Shown here one piece after another: positions 49,828 to 61,127 of a stretch of 64,000 nt of DNA (position 1 is its first letter; each line of letters opens with the position of its first letter). The translations under genes were made by a program, and so were the position numbers. This DNA is from an uncultured Pelagibacteraceae bacterium (GTDB taxonomy: Bacteria > Pseudomonadota > Alphaproteobacteria > Pelagibacterales > Pelagibacteraceae), in NCBI GenBank assembly GCA_902613915.1, contig CACMJB010000001.1:1-64000 (forward strand), read 5' to 3'. Under the pieces are notes generated by a model. The model saw nothing but the letters and a program-made list of their open reading frames with translations, ran no database searches and had not been told where the DNA came from.

Positions 49828-50832
49828 TTAATACTCTCTGTAAAATTTTATTAATTTATGTACTTTGTCTGGGTTTGTTTCTGGTAGCATACCATGTCCT
49901 AGATTAAAAACATAAGGCAAACCTTTGAATGCGTCTAAATATTTTTTAGCATTATCGTAGATTTCCTCATCCGACAGTAATAAAATTTTTGGGTCTAATC
50001 CCCCTTGAATTACTGTTTCTTTTAGATTTTCTTTTGCCCACTTAGGGTCAACACTGTAATCTATATTTATTCCGTCTGGTTTAACTAAATTATTAAAATT
50101 TTTATAGTTTTCTTTTATACCTCTTGGAAAACAGATTACTGGTATCCCTTTCTTTTTACAAAAATCAACGATTTTAAAATTTGGCACATAGCAAAAATTA
50201 TTAAGATCTTCTTGTGGTATCAATCCAGCCCAAGATTCAAAAATTTGAACTACGTCAGCTCCCGCCCTAATTTGATTTTCAATATGTAAACAAAGATAAT
50301 TAATTAACTTTTCTAATATCAAGCTAACTTCTTTTTTTTGTTTATTAATTATTTTTAAATCAATTTCATTTTTATTTTGTTTAGCTCCAATCATGTATAT
50401 TAACAAAGTCCATGGAGCTCCTATAAAAGATATTAATGATTTTTCTTTATTTAATTTTTTTCTAGTAATTTCTATCGCTTTATAGACTGGTTTAAGTTTT
50501 TCAATAAATTCAAGATCATTATTTTTTAAAAATTTATCTAAATTAAAAGTTTCTAATTTTGGCCCATGATTTTTTAAAAATTCAACTTTTTGATTAAGGG
50601 CATAAGGTACCATCAAAATATCCGAAAAAATTATTGCGGAATCCAAATTAAATCTCTGAATAGGTTGTAAGGTAATTTCTGAACTCAACTCGCTATTTAG
50701 GCAAAGATTAATAAAGTTTTGGTTTTGTGATCTAATTTTTCGAAATTCAGGTAAATATCGACCTGCTTGTCTCATAAACCATACTGATTTACAAATTTTT
50801 TTATTTATTAAAATTTCTTTAAGATTATTCAT
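49828..50832 (-). CDS. hemE: Uroporphyrinogen decarboxylase
   Basis: VWFMRQAGRYLPEFRKIR; IGAPWTLLIYMI; NLGHGMLPETNPDKV. Confidence 0.97.
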   Translation of the reverse strand: MNNLKEILINKKICKSVWFMRQAGRYLPEFRKIRSQNQNFINLCLNSELSSEITLQPIQRFNLDSAIIFSDILMVPYALNQKVEFLKNHGPKLETFNLDKFLKNNDLEFIEKLKPVYKAIEITRKKLNKEKSLISFIGAPWTLLIYMIGAKQNKNEIDLKIINKQKKEVSLILEKLINYLCLHIENQIRAGADVVQIFESWAGLIPQEDLNNFCYVPNFKIVDFCKKKGIPVICFPRGIKENYKNFNNLVKPDGINIDYSVDPKWAKENLKETVIQGGLDPKILLLSDEEIYDNAKKYLDAFKGLPYVFNLGHGMLPETNPDKVHKLIKFYREY

Positions 50833-51103
50833 TAAATAATAAAAAGTTTATAAGTGTAATAAATGTTTTAGGTCCTGTTATTTAGTTATATAACGAATTA
50901 TACATTTTTTATACATAAGTCCGTTTATAATTATCCTTTATATGAGTGATTTTCGAACGTTTACCGATCTTATAAACATTGAAAAAAGCATATTATTAAC
51001 ATTCAACAAAATGTTTAAATAGTGTTAATTAATGTTAGTTATTTTTTCTTCTTTTTTTTTAATATGTAGAAAACTAACTAATTAATATTTTATTAACAAA
51101 GTT
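50833..51103. other. Candidate chromosomal replication origin (oriC)
   Basis: 271-bp AT-rich intergenic at a divergence point between hemE and ppsR-maf-aroE-coaE-dnaQ; degenerate DnaA-box-like 9-mers TTATACATA (50909), TTATAAACA (50970), TTATACATT (50898). Confidence 0.6.
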
Positions 51104-51922
51104 ATGAACGAAAAATACAATGTATATCTTGTGTCTGACTCAACTGGTGAAACGTTAGATAGAATATTTTTATCTTTAAAATCACAATTTTCTAACTTCG
51201 AATATAATAAGAAAGAATTTGCTTTTGTAAGAACCGAGCAGCAAATAGATAAAATTATCAAAGAATGTAATCAAATAGATAATGCTATAATATTATATAC
51301 AATTGTTGAGACTAAATTGGCTAAATACCTTGCAAATCAGAGTGAAAAATTTACTGTTCCTTGTTTTGGAGTTTTAGGAAACTTAATTTTAAGCTTCTCT
51401 AAATTACTTAATCAAAAAGCCATTCATAAACCAAGCGCTCAACACGTTTTAGATGACGATTATTATAAAAGAATAGAGGCTATTCAATTTACAATGTCGC
51501 ACGATGATGGAAAAAAAATAGACGATATTAATAATGCAGATGTAATTTTGTTAGGTGTGAGCAGAACCAGCAAAACCCCAACTTCTATATATCTAGCCAA
51601 CAGGGGTTACAAAACAGTAAACATTCCTCTAGTTTTGGATCAAAAAATACCTGAAAATCTAAAGTCCAACTATACTTCTTGTATAATAGGTTTGGTGGCA
51701 GATCCTGAGAGATTATCTGATATTAGGCGAAATAGAGTAGCAATAATGAAGGACCAAAAACTCAAAGAGTACACCGATCTAGATGCAATAAAAAAAGAGG
51801 TTGAAGATTCTAAAAAACTTTTTAAAAAAAATAATTGGCCAGTAATCGATGTTACAAGGAGATCTGTAGAGGAAACGGCTGCTTCGATTTTAAAGATCAT
51901 TGACATAAAAAGAAATAAATGA
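51104..51922 (+). CDS. ppsR: Pyruvate, water/phosphate dikinase regulatory protein (kinase-pyrophosphorylase, DUF299)
   Basis: VYLVSDSTGETLDRI; LLGVSRTSKTPTSIYLANRGYKTVNIPLV; GLVADPERLSDIRRNR. Confidence 0.95.
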   Translation: MNEKYNVYLVSDSTGETLDRIFLSLKSQFSNFEYNKKEFAFVRTEQQIDKIIKECNQIDNAIILYTIVETKLAKYLANQSEKFTVPCFGVLGNLILSFSKLLNQKAIHKPSAQHVLDDDYYKRIEAIQFTMSHDDGKKIDDINNADVILLGVSRTSKTPTSIYLANRGYKTVNIPLVLDQKIPENLKSNYTSCIIGLVADPERLSDIRRNRVAIMKDQKLKEYTDLDAIKKEVEDSKKLFKKNNWPVIDVTRRSVEETAASILKIIDIKRNK

Positions 51923-52503
51923 AAATAATTTTAGCCTCTAAAAGCGGTGTTAGAAAACAAATTTTAGACAAGTATAAGATTGATAATGAAGTGATGGTTT
52001 CAAATGTGGACGAAGATGAGATTAAAGACTCGCTTCTTGCAGAAGGAGCTGAACCATTAATTATTTCTAAAAATCTTGCTGAAATAAAATCTATTAAAGT
52101 AAGTAATAAAAATCCAGATCGTTTAGTGCTTGGCGCTGACAGTGTTGTCTCATTAAATAATGAACTAGTAAATAAACCTAAATCAAGAGAAGAAGCCTTC
52201 TCAATTTTAAAAAAACTTAATAACTCGACACATTACTTAATAAGTTCGGTTTGTATTTCGAAAAACGGAGCTATGGTTTGGAATCACACCGATTCTTCGG
52301 AATTGAAAATGAAAAATCTAGACGATTCTTCGTTGTCAAAATATTTAGATAAAATAAAAACAGAAACGTTATTAGCTTACGGAGTATACCAAATCGAGGC
52401 AGACGGATTAGAATTATTTGAATATGTTAAAGGAGACAAAGATTCTATTATGGGTTTACCCATTAAAGAAATAATAAATTATATAGATCAATTGAAAAAA
52501 TGA
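51919..52503 (+). CDS. maf: Maf-family nucleotide pyrophosphatase
   Basis: IILASKSGVRKQIL; LGADSVVSLN; KPKSREEAFSIL. Confidence 0.94.
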   Translation: MKIILASKSGVRKQILDKYKIDNEVMVSNVDEDEIKDSLLAEGAEPLIISKNLAEIKSIKVSNKNPDRLVLGADSVVSLNNELVNKPKSREEAFSILKKLNNSTHYLISSVCISKNGAMVWNHTDSSELKMKNLDDSSLSKYLDKIKTETLLAYGVYQIEADGLELFEYVKGDKDSIMGLPIKEIINYIDQLKK

Positions 52504-53318
52504 AAAAAAAATTTGGAATTATTGGAAATCCTATAAAACATTCTCTTTCGCCCGTGTTGCATAATTATTGGTTTGAGAAGTATGGCGTAGATGCAAGCTA
52601 TTCAATAATAGAAGCAAAAGATGAAAATTTAAAAGATATTGTAAAGAAAATTAGAAATCGTGAATTGGCGGGCATCAATGTTACTTTACCTTTTAAACAA
52701 AAAATTATTAATCAAACCGATAAAATTATTAATGATGCTGAACTTACAGGATCGGTAAATACTGTTTTGTTAGATAATGATAAAATTATTGGAGAAAATA
52801 CTGATGTATTTGGATTGCAGGCTGCATATCTTAAAGAGATTGATACCAGTTCACATAAAAGTGCTCTGATTATTGGAGCTGGAGGAGTTTCTCCATCGGT
52901 AATTTTATCTCTTCAAAAATCAGGGATTAAAGAAATATCAATAACAAATCGAACTAATGAAAAATGTATTTTTTTAAAAAAAAGATTTCCTTTTCTCAAC
53001 ATAGCTCTTTGGGGAGACCTTAAAGACGAGATAAAAAAATTTGATATAATTATAAATGCTACAAGTTTGGGTTTAAAAAATGGGGATGATTTTGATTTCA
53101 ACTTTTCAAACACGAAGGAAAATATTTTTTATATCGATACAATTTATAATCCTTTAGAAACAAAGACTTATAAATTTCTCAAAGAAGAAGGCAGAAAGGT
53201 TTTCAATGGTCTCGATATGTTTATTTATCAAGGACAAAAATCTTTTTACCTATGGAATAAAATTAATCCAGAGATTGATAATAAGTTAATCGAACTATTA
53301 AATTCAAAGCTTAAATGA
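52500..53318 (+). CDS. aroE: Shikimate dehydrogenase
   Basis: GIIGNPIKHSLSPVLHNYWF; INVTLPFKQKI; IIGAGGVSPSVI. Confidence 0.96.
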   Translation: MKKKFGIIGNPIKHSLSPVLHNYWFEKYGVDASYSIIEAKDENLKDIVKKIRNRELAGINVTLPFKQKIINQTDKIINDAELTGSVNTVLLDNDKIIGENTDVFGLQAAYLKEIDTSSHKSALIIGAGGVSPSVILSLQKSGIKEISITNRTNEKCIFLKKRFPFLNIALWGDLKDEIKKFDIIINATSLGLKNGDDFDFNFSNTKENIFYIDTIYNPLETKTYKFLKEEGRKVFNGLDMFIYQGQKSFYLWNKINPEIDNKLIELLNSKLK

Positions 53319-53881
53319 TTAAAATTGGGATCACAGGTTCATTGGCATCTGGCAAATCTACAGCTAGCAAATTTTTGTCTAGTAAGCGCGGTCCTTTATT
53401 TAGTGCTGATAGTGCAGTCAAAGAACTTTATAAAAGCCCTAGTTTCAAGAGTTTGATTAGCAAAAAGTTCAAAATAAAAAACAATAATCAAATTAAAAAA
53501 AATCTAAAAAAAATAATTTTTAATAATAGAGCCGAACTTAAAAAATTAGAAAAAATAATTCATCCTTTGGTAAGAAAAAAAATGAAAAAATTTTCATATA
53601 AAAACAAGAATAAAAAATTTTTATTTTATGAAATTCCACTCCTAATTGAGAGTAAGCTTATGAAATATTTTGATAAAATAATTTTTATAAAATCAAAAAA
53701 GCAACTTAGATTAAAAAGATTTAAGTCAAAGAATGGAGACAAAAAATTATTTAATATATTAAATAATAAGCAAATGAGAGATAATAAAAAAATTAAGTTT
53801 TGCGATTACGTTGTTGTGAATGAAAAGAATTTAAAGATTTTAAAAAAAGATCTATCAACTATAATATCTAAATATGAATGA
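53315..53881 (+). CDS. coaE: Dephospho-CoA kinase
   Basis: KIGITGSLASGKSTASKFL; IIHPLVRKKM; FLFYEIPLLIE. Confidence 0.94.
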   Translation: MIKIGITGSLASGKSTASKFLSSKRGPLFSADSAVKELYKSPSFKSLISKKFKIKNNNQIKKNLKKIIFNNRAELKKLEKIIHPLVRKKMKKFSYKNKNKKFLFYEIPLLIESKLMKYFDKIIFIKSKKQLRLKRFKSKNGDKKLFNILNNKQMRDNKKIKFCDYVVVNEKNLKILKKDLSTIISKYE

Positions 53882-54533
53882 AGTCTTTTTAGATACTGAA
53901 ACTACAGGGTTGTCATTTAAGGAAGGCCATAAGGTTGTTGAGATTGCCTGTATCGAAACTAAAGATTTAATTCCTACAGGAAAAGTATTTCATAAATTAA
54001 TTAACCCAAAAAGAAGTATGCCAAGCGAGGCATTTAACGTTCATGGTTTTTCAGAAGAATTTCTTAAAGATAAAGATACATTCGATATTATCGCTGATGA
54101 ATTTTTAAATTTTGTAAAAGATAAAAAAATTATAATTCATAATGCACCTTTTGATTTAGGATTCTTAGATGGAGAACTAGGATTACTTAAAAAAGAAAAA
54201 ATGGATAGAAAGTTAGTAATCGACTCATTAGAGGTCGCTAGAAATAAATTTCCCGGTACATCAAATTCACTAGATGCATTATGTAAAAAGTTCAATATAG
54301 ATCTTTCACGTAGGACAAAACATAATGCTTTGTTAGATTGTGAATTGTTAAGAGAAGTCTACATACATTTGCTAGGTGCCAAAGAGCCAAAATTTGATCT
54401 TACTAATAATATTGAAGCTCAGAGTTTAAATAAAACTAAAGATTATAGCAATACAATCGTGAAAATCTCAGAAGATGAAATTAAAAAACACAAAGACTTT
54501 TTAAAGTCTGAATTAAGAAAAAATTTTTATTGA
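53874..54533 (+). CDS. dnaQ: DNA polymerase III epsilon subunit
   Basis: EVFLDTETTGLSFKEGHKVVEIACIE; IHNAPFDLGFLDGEL; KHNALLDCELL. Confidence 0.96.
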   Translation: MNEVFLDTETTGLSFKEGHKVVEIACIETKDLIPTGKVFHKLINPKRSMPSEAFNVHGFSEEFLKDKDTFDIIADEFLNFVKDKKIIIHNAPFDLGFLDGELGLLKKEKMDRKLVIDSLEVARNKFPGTSNSLDALCKKFNIDLSRRTKHNALLDCELLREVYIHLLGAKEPKFDLTNNIEAQSLNKTKDYSNTIVKISEDEIKKHKDFLKSELRKNFY

Positions 54534-54946
54534 ACTTTTCTCATCTTATATAATTTTTCAAAATCTACAGTCTCATTTATTTTTACATCTTTGAAACCAG
54601 AATTTTCAAATAAAAAAACAAAAATCTGTCTTAACTCAGAATAAATTTCACTTGGAACATTTATTAATATAATTTTTTCCATTTCTTCTTTTTGAATATT
54701 TTCATTTTCTAGCTCTACAATAGTAGAGTAAATGATTTTAGTATTTATTTTTTCAAAATCATCTTTTATCGGCGTTAAACTCAAACTGGTTAACACTTCA
54801 ATTATATTTTGTTTAACTTGGGTACTTTTAATATCAATATTTATTTTGTAGTTAGATATATTTTTAGAGAGAAGAAAAAATGTTTTTGGGTTAGGAATGT
54901 TAAAGTTTAAATCCTTTATATATTTTCCAATTATTTTATAGCTCAT
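54527..54946 (-). CDS. secB: Protein-export chaperone SecB
   Basis: YIKDLNFNIPNPKTFF; ILINVPSEIYSELRQI. Confidence 0.9.
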   Translation of the reverse strand: MSYKIIGKYIKDLNFNIPNPKTFFLLSKNISNYKINIDIKSTQVKQNIIEVLTSLSLTPIKDDFEKINTKIIYSTIVELENENIQKEEMEKIILINVPSEIYSELRQIFVFLFENSGFKDVKINETVDFEKLYKMRKVQ

Positions 54947-55355
54947 CTTTTTTATGATCCACTATTTCTCCATCGATAGTCTCATCCTCATGTTTCACTA
55001 CTGTTTCAGATTTATTTTTTAAAACCAAACTAAATATTATTCTTCTAGTAAAAGGAATTAATAATAAGAACCCAATTAAATCTGTAAAGAAACCTGGTAT
55101 TATCAGAAGGAGTGCAGCTATAGCTATGGACGCTCCCGACATGATTTCGTAAATAGGCATTTTATTTTGGTATAAATTAACCATTCCAGATTTTAATGTT
55201 TGAATTCCCTGTAATTTTGCAAAATAGACACCAACTATTGCAGTTAGAAAAATAAGAGCGACAGTAATTAAGGCACCCACTTGTCCGCCTATTTTAATAA
55301 ATAGAAATATTTCAAGTGCAGGAAGAGCTATAAAAAATATAAAAAATGGGTTCAT
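54936..55355 (-). CDS. fxsA: FxsA family membrane protein
   Basis: ALPALEIFLFIKIGGQVG; GALLLIPGF-like LLLIIPGFFTDLIGFLLLIPFTR. Confidence 0.92.
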   Translation of the reverse strand: MNPFFIFFIALPALEIFLFIKIGGQVGALITVALIFLTAIVGVYFAKLQGIQTLKSGMVNLYQNKMPIYEIMSGASIAIAALLLIIPGFFTDLIGFLLLIPFTRRIIFSLVLKNKSETVVKHEDETIDGEIVDHKKDEL

Positions 55356-55381
55356 TTGTCTGATACAAAAATATATGATTA

Positions 55382-56002
55382 ATGTATATTTATCAAATTA
55401 TGAGTAACAGTTTTGGTTATATTGACATAATTTTATTAGGAATGATTGCAGGATTTATAATCTTGCGACTTAGAAGTATCTTGGGTAGAAAAACAGGTCA
55501 CGAGTCAAAAGTGTACCCAAGTTTTTCAGAGGAAAAATTCAACGTACCAAAGAAAGAAATAAAACCTGTTAAACAGAATCTCGAAACTTTAGAAGGTAAA
55601 GAAAAAAAAGAATTTTTAAAAGGAGCGGAGATTGCTTACGAAACTATTCTTACAGCCTTTGCCAGTGGAGATACTAAAAAATTCAAAGGTCTTTTAACAG
55701 CAACAATGAGCAATAATTTTAAAAGTGCTATTGATGCAAGAAATAAAGAAAACATGAAATCCGAATTTACATTTATTGGAGTAAAAGAATCTTCAGTAGA
55801 AAAATATGAAAAAGTCAAAGATGATCTATTTGCAACAGTAAAATTTGTAGCTGAAGTTATATCTGTCAAAAAAGATAAAAATAATAAGATTATCGAAGGC
55901 AGTCCAGACAAAATTAAATTTGTTTCAGATGTTTGGAAATTTACGAAAAACATTAAAAATTCAAGTCCTAACTGGTATCTAGCTGAAATCGTTAGTCAGT
56001 GA
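55382..56002 (+). CDS. Tim44/TimA family protein
   Basis: IILLGMIAGFIILRLRSILGRKTGHE; Tim44-like C-terminal domain ending DVWKFTKNIKNSSPNWYLAEI. Confidence 0.9.
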   Translation: MYIYQIMSNSFGYIDIILLGMIAGFIILRLRSILGRKTGHESKVYPSFSEEKFNVPKKEIKPVKQNLETLEGKEKKEFLKGAEIAYETILTAFASGDTKKFKGLLTATMSNNFKSAIDARNKENMKSEFTFIGVKESSVEKYEKVKDDLFATVKFVAEVISVKKDKNNKIIEGSPDKIKFVSDVWKFTKNIKNSSPNWYLAEIVSQ

Positions 56003-56415
56003 TTAAGAAAAAAGACCTTTCAAAAGATGATAGCGAAGTTTGGCAATCGTATATTAAAAACCCAACTGACGTTTACGATAAAGACTTAGGAAACAAATCA
56101 AGAAGTAGAAAAGAAAGATTTAAATTTGACCTTCATGGTTACACATTGGATGAGGCAAATAAAAAAGTAAAAGAGATAATAATCTCTTGTTCTAAAAAGA
56201 AATATAGAGAAATTTTATTAATAACAGGCAAAGGTTTACATTCAACTTCTGGTGAAGATACATATGTTTCAAGTGATCTAAGCAAACTAAGGTATTCAGT
56301 CCCTGAATTTATAAGCTCTGACGACGAATTAAAAAATTATATTATTTCAATTGAAGAGGCTGAAAAAAAAGATGGAGGAGATGGAGCTGTCCTTATTAAG
56401 CTTAAGAATCTATAA
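55999..56415 (+). CDS. Smr/MutS2 domain protein
   Basis: [26 protein letters not shown]. Confidence 0.92.
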   Translation: MIKKKDLSKDDSEVWQSYIKNPTDVYDKDLGNKSRSRKERFKFDLHGYTLDEANKKVKEIIISCSKKKYREILLITGKGLHSTSGEDTYVSSDLSKLRYSVPEFISSDDELKNYIISIEEAEKKDGGDGAVLIKLKNL

Positions 56416-57786
56416 TATAAATTTAGAGAGATCTGTATCTTTAACTAAATTACCTAAATTATCTTGTACGTATCTTTGATTAACAGTTATAGTTTCACCT
56501 GCTCTATCAGTTGCATTAAAACTTATATCATCTAGAACTTTTTCAATAATAGTATGCAATCTCCTTGCGCCAATATTTTCTACTGAAGAGTTGACCTCAG
56601 CTGAAATTTTAGCAAGCATATCTATACCGTCATCTGTAAACTCCAAGTTTACGTTTTCCGTTTTAAGAAGCTCTTTATATTGCTTGATTAAACTATTATC
56701 TGGTTCCTTTAGAATTCTTTTGAAATCTTCTTCTTTTAATGCATCTAACTCAACTCTTATAGGAAGCCTTCCTTGTAATTCAGGTAATAAATCAGATGGT
56801 TTAGCTAATTGAAATGCTCCTGAGGCTATGAATAAAATGTGGTCGGTTTTAATTGGACCGTGCTTAGTACTTACAGATGTACCTTCTATAAGAGGTAGCA
56901 AGTCTCTTTGTACACCTTCTCTCGAAACATCCCCGCCAACCCTATCGCTTCTTGCAGACACTTTATCTATTTCATCTAAGAATACTATTCCATTTTCTTC
57001 CGTAGCTTTTTTTGCCTCTGTTATAATCTTATCTTCCTCGATCATTTTGTCTGACTCTTGTGCAACTAGAATGTCGTGTGACTCCTTAACAGTCATCTTT
57101 TTCTTCTTGCCCTTTTTACCACCCATAGATTTTCCAAGAATATCTCCAAGATTAACCATTCCAATGTTTCCACCAGGCATTCCAGGTATTTCAAAACCTT
57201 GAAGCGGAGAAGAAGTATTTTGCACCTCTATTTCTATTTCGTTGTTATCTAGATCACCGTTTCTTAATCTTTTTCTAAAACTCTCTCTTGTAGCAACACT
57301 TGCTTTATTACCAACAAGAGCATCTAATACTTTCTCTTCAGCTTTTAGTTCTGCTTTAGCTTTAACTTCTTTTCTTCTCTTCTCTCTTTCCATAGCAATT
57401 GCTATCTCAATCAAATCTCTTATGATTTGTTCTACATCTCTTCCAACGTAACCTACTTCTGTAAATCTTGTAGCTTCGACTTTTATAAATGGAGCTTCTG
57501 CTAATTTTGAAAGTCTTCTAGAAATTTCTGTTTTACCAACACCTGTTGGCCCAATCATTAAAATATTTTTTGGAAGAACCTCATCTCTCATTTCATCTGA
57601 CAAAGCTTGTCTTCTCCATCTGTTTCTTAACGCAACAGCCACTGCTTTCTTTGCTTCTTTTTGGCCTATAACGTATCTGTCTAATTCAGATACAATTTCT
57701 CTAGGTGATAAAGCGCTTACTCTTGAGGTTTCTTTATTTTTATTTTTTACTACTTTTAAATTTGTAACTTTATTAGTTGGTGCCAT
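56410..57786 (-). CDS. hslU: HslU ATPase subunit of HslVU protease
   Basis: [60 protein letters not shown]. Confidence 0.97.
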   Translation of the reverse strand: MAPTNKVTNLKVVKNKNKETSRVSALSPREIVSELDRYVIGQKEAKKAVAVALRNRWRRQALSDEMRDEVLPKNILMIGPTGVGKTEISRRLSKLAEAPFIKVEATRFTEVGYVGRDVEQIIRDLIEIAIAMEREKRRKEVKAKAELKAEEKVLDALVGNKASVATRESFRKRLRNGDLDNNEIEIEVQNTSSPLQGFEIPGMPGGNIGMVNLGDILGKSMGGKKGKKKKMTVKESHDILVAQESDKMIEEDKIITEAKKATEENGIVFLDEIDKVSARSDRVGGDVSREGVQRDLLPLIEGTSVSTKHGPIKTDHILFIASGAFQLAKPSDLLPELQGRLPIRVELDALKEEDFKRILKEPDNSLIKQYKELLKTENVNLEFTDDGIDMLAKISAEVNSSVENIGARRLHTIIEKVLDDISFNATDRAGETITVNQRYVQDNLGNLVKDTDLSKFIL

Positions 57787-57787
57787 A

Positions 57788-58327
57788 TTAAACTTTTTCT
57801 ATTGTAACGTTGTTATTAGTAAATACACATATGTCTGATGCAACTTTTATAGATTTTCTAGCTATATCCTCCGCGCTCATATCAGTTTCGGCTAAAACTT
57901 TTGCTGCGGCTAAGGCATAATTACCACCTGATCCAATTCCAATTATACCATCTTCTGGTTCTAAAACGTCTCCTGTCCCAGAAATTATAAAACTATGTTT
58001 TTTATCTGCAACAGCCATTAACGCTTCCAATCTTCTTAAAAATTTATCACTTCTCCAATCTTTTGCTAATTCAACTGCAGCTCTCTGCAAGTTGCCTGCA
58101 TGTTTTTCAAGTTTAGCCTCTAACCTTTCAAATAAAGTTAATGCATCGGCAGTTGAACCTGCAAACCCAGCGATCACTCCTCTACTTTCAATTTTTCTTA
58201 CTTTTTTTGCTTTGCTTTTTAAAACTGTGTTGCCAAGGCTAACTTGACCGTCACCCGCTACCACTGTTTCACCATTTTTTCTAAGTAAAACGATTGTAGT
58301 ACCGTGCCATTTTTCAGCTGTATTCAT
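57788..58327 (-). CDS. hslV: HslV protease subunit
   Basis: [45 protein letters not shown]. Confidence 0.97.
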   Translation of the reverse strand: MNTAEKWHGTTIVLLRKNGETVVAGDGQVSLGNTVLKSKAKKVRKIESRGVIAGFAGSTADALTLFERLEAKLEKHAGNLQRAAVELAKDWRSDKFLRRLEALMAVADKKHSFIISGTGDVLEPEDGIIGIGSGGNYALAAAKVLAETDMSAEDIARKSIKVASDICVFTNNNVTIEKV

Positions 58328-58427
58328 AATGTTATATGTGGAGATTAATTTAAGATCTTCAATAGGTAATCTACTTTATTGATAAAATGAGTGAATATAT
58401 ATATATCAAATATTAATCAGCGTTATT

Positions 58428-59018
58428 ATGGCAAGAAAAGCAAAAATAAGTAGAAAAACAAAAGAAACCAGCATTTCAGTTTCCGTTAATTTAGACGGTA
58501 AAGGTAAGTATAAAATTAAAACTGGAATTGGTTTTCTTGACCATATGTTAGAACAGCTATCTAAACATTCATTAATAGATTTAGAAGTGAGCGCTAAAGG
58601 CGATACACACATTGATTTACATCACACTACCGAAGACACAGGAATAGCAATTGGTGAAGCTATTAAAAAAGCTGCAGGCAACCGAAAAGGGATTACAAGG
58701 TATGCCTCAACTATGATTCCAATGGATGAAACACTCAGCCGAGTTTCATTAGACGTATCAAATAGACCTTATTTAATTTGGAAAGTTAATTTACCGGTTG
58801 AGAAACTTGGCGAGATGGACACAGAATTGTTTAAAGAGTGGTTTCAAGCATTCTCTCAATCTGCCGGAGTTACCTTACACGTAGAAAACATTTACGGCGA
58901 AAATAGTCACCACAAAATTGAGTCTTGTTACAAAGGTTTAGCTAGATCATTAAAAGATGCATTAGCGATTGATAAAAGAATTAAAAACTCAATACCTTCG
59001 ACAAAAGGCTCTATTTAA
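58428..59018 (+). CDS. hisB: Imidazoleglycerol-phosphate dehydratase
   Basis: [53 protein letters not shown]. Confidence 0.97.
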   Translation: MARKAKISRKTKETSISVSVNLDGKGKYKIKTGIGFLDHMLEQLSKHSLIDLEVSAKGDTHIDLHHTTEDTGIAIGEAIKKAAGNRKGITRYASTMIPMDETLSRVSLDVSNRPYLIWKVNLPVEKLGEMDTELFKEWFQAFSQSAGVTLHVENIYGENSHHKIESCYKGLARSLKDALAIDKRIKNSIPSTKGSI

Positions 59019-59020
59019 TT

Positions 59021-59650
59021 TTGATGAATGTCACAATCGTTGACTACCAATCGGGCAATATAAGCTCAGTTATAAACTCTTTTACAGAGGTCGCTAAAGA
59101 TAAAGTTAACTTAGAAGTAACTTCTGATATTAATAAAATTAAATCTAGCGATAAGATTGTTTTACCTGGTCAAGGATCATTTAAAAGCTGTGTAGACTCT
59201 TTAAATAATATTAATGGATTAGTAGATACGCTGAAGGATTTTGCAATTACAAACAAAAAACCATTATTAGGAATCTGTGTGGGTTTACAAATGTTTGCCG
59301 ATATTGGTTATGAAGATGCAGAAACAAGAGGTTTAGGATGGGTTGCTGGCAAAGTATCTAAAATTGATAATCAAAATGGAAAATTTAAACTTCCACATAT
59401 TGGTTGGAATGAAATTAATATACAAAAAGAGAGCCAAATATTTAAAGATATAGAAAATAAATCTCATATGTATTTCGTACACAGTTATGAATTTGTTCCA
59501 AAAGATAAGTCAGTTATCTCAGCAACAACAGATTATTCATCTAAGATTGTCTGTGCTGTTGAGAAGGACAATTTGTTTGGGACACAATTTCATCCTGAGA
59601 AGAGCGATAAAACCGGACTAAAAATTATCGATAATTTTTTAAAATTATAA
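59021..59650 (+). CDS. hisH: Imidazole glycerol phosphate synthase HisH
   Basis: VDYQSGNISSVINSF; LGICVGLQMFAD; FGTQFHPEKSDKTGLKI. Confidence 0.96.
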   Translation: MMNVTIVDYQSGNISSVINSFTEVAKDKVNLEVTSDINKIKSSDKIVLPGQGSFKSCVDSLNNINGLVDTLKDFAITNKKPLLGICVGLQMFADIGYEDAETRGLGWVAGKVSKIDNQNGKFKLPHIGWNEINIQKESQIFKDIENKSHMYFVHSYEFVPKDKSVISATTDYSSKIVCAVEKDNLFGTQFHPEKSDKTGLKIIDNFLKL

Positions 59651-60375
59651 TGAAAATATTTCCAGCTATAGACATAAAAGATAAAAAATGTGTGAGATTA
59701 ATCAAAGGAAATTTTGAAAATAAAACTGAATATAAAACCTCACCAATTAACCAAGCTGGTAAGTATAAAGATCATGGTTTTAAAAATTTACACATTGTTG
59801 ATTTAGACGGAGCTTTAACTGGAGAGACAGTTAACCTAGATATTATTAAGCAGATAGTTAGTAAATATGATTTTAAAATTGAAATAGGTGGTGGCGTGAG
59901 ATCACTAGATAGCATTAAACAATATATTGAAGCAGGTGTTGAGAAAGTAATTCTAGGAAGTGGCGCAATTAAAAATAAAGAATTTTTAAAAGAAGCTTGT
60001 CAAAAATTTAAAGATCAAATTGCGTTAGGATTAGATGCGAAGGAAGGAAAACTTTCCGTATCAGGTTGGAAAGAAAATCTTAATATTAAAACCACAGACT
60101 TTCTCAAAGAAGTGAATAGTTATGGTGTGAGCCGAATTATTTATACAGATATTAATAGGGACGGAATGAAAACAAGTCCTAATTTTGAAGAGACTAAAAA
60201 AATTGCAGAACTTGCTAATTGCCCTGTTGTGATTTCAGGAGGCGTGTCTTCAATAAATGATATTAAGAAAGCTAAAGAATTAAATAATAATAAAATTGAA
60301 GGTATCATTGTTGGAAAAGCTATTTATGACGGTGATATTAAACTTGAAGAGTTAGCAAAGGAGATTAGTGCTTAA
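59650..60375 (+). CDS. hisA: HisA isomerase
   Basis: [40 protein letters not shown]. Confidence 0.97.
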   Translation: MKIFPAIDIKDKKCVRLIKGNFENKTEYKTSPINQAGKYKDHGFKNLHIVDLDGALTGETVNLDIIKQIVSKYDFKIEIGGGVRSLDSIKQYIEAGVEKVILGSGAIKNKEFLKEACQKFKDQIALGLDAKEGKLSVSGWKENLNIKTTDFLKEVNSYGVSRIIYTDINRDGMKTSPNFEETKKIAELANCPVVISGGVSSINDIKKAKELNNNKIEGIIVGKAIYDGDIKLEELAKEISA

Positions 60376-61126
60376 AAATAGAATTATACCTTGTCTAGAT
60401 GTAAAGAACGGAAGAGTAGTTAAAGGTATTAACTTTGTTGAATTAAAAGATGCTGGTGACCCAGTTGAGCAAGCTAAAATTTATAGCGAGGGTGGAGCTG
60501 ATGAGATTTGTTTTTTAGATATAACAGCTTCTAATGAGAATAGAGATACGATCATTGATATTGTAAGAAAAACTGCAAAAGAATGTTTTGTCCCTCTTAC
60601 GGTTGGAGGTGGTGTTAGAACTATTCAAAATATAACTGATTTATTATTAGCAGGAGCAGACAAAGTTTCTATAAATACTGCTGCTGTTAAAAATATAAAT
60701 TTTGTTAAAGAGGCATCTAAAAAATTTGGCTCCCAATGTATTGTAGTAGCCATCGATGCTAAAAAAGTTTCTGAAAATAAATGGGAAGTTTTTACTCATG
60801 GTGGGAGAAACAAAACAGGTATTGATGCTGTTGAATTTGCTAAACAAGTAGAAACAAACGGTGCTGGAGAAATTTTATTAACCTCTATGGATAGAGATGG
60901 GACTAAGTCTGGCTATGACGTTGAATTATTAAAAGTAATTACAGTTAGCACTAATATTCCTGTTATTGCTTCTGGCGGAGTAGGAACTTTAGATCACCTT
61001 TATGATGGCATAGTTAAAGGTGGTGCAAGCGCTGTTCTAGCTGCTTCTATTTTCCATTACGGTGAATTTAAAATCAAAGAGGCTAAAGAATATTTGAATT
61101 CCAAAAATGTATCGGTAAGATTATAG
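60368..61126 (+). CDS. hisF: Imidazole glycerol phosphate synthase HisF (GTG start)
   Basis: [41 protein letters not shown]. Confidence 0.97.
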   Translation: MLKNRIIPCLDVKNGRVVKGINFVELKDAGDPVEQAKIYSEGGADEICFLDITASNENRDTIIDIVRKTAKECFVPLTVGGGVRTIQNITDLLLAGADKVSINTAAVKNINFVKEASKKFGSQCIVVAIDAKKVSENKWEVFTHGGRNKTGIDAVEFAKQVETNGAGEILLTSMDRDGTKSGYDVELLKVITVSTNIPVIASGGVGTLDHLYDGIVKGGASAVLAASIFHYGEFKIKEAKEYLNSKNVSVRL

Positions 61127-61127
61127 A

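Noticed and set aside
56828-57202. 124-aa plus-strand ORF (and nearby 56591-56812 and 57242-57451)
   Set aside because: Antisense to hslU; shadow ORFs.
58388-58412. ATATATATATAT run in the hslV-hisB spacer
   Set aside because: Short simple repeat in an AT-rich promoter region; no evidence of function.
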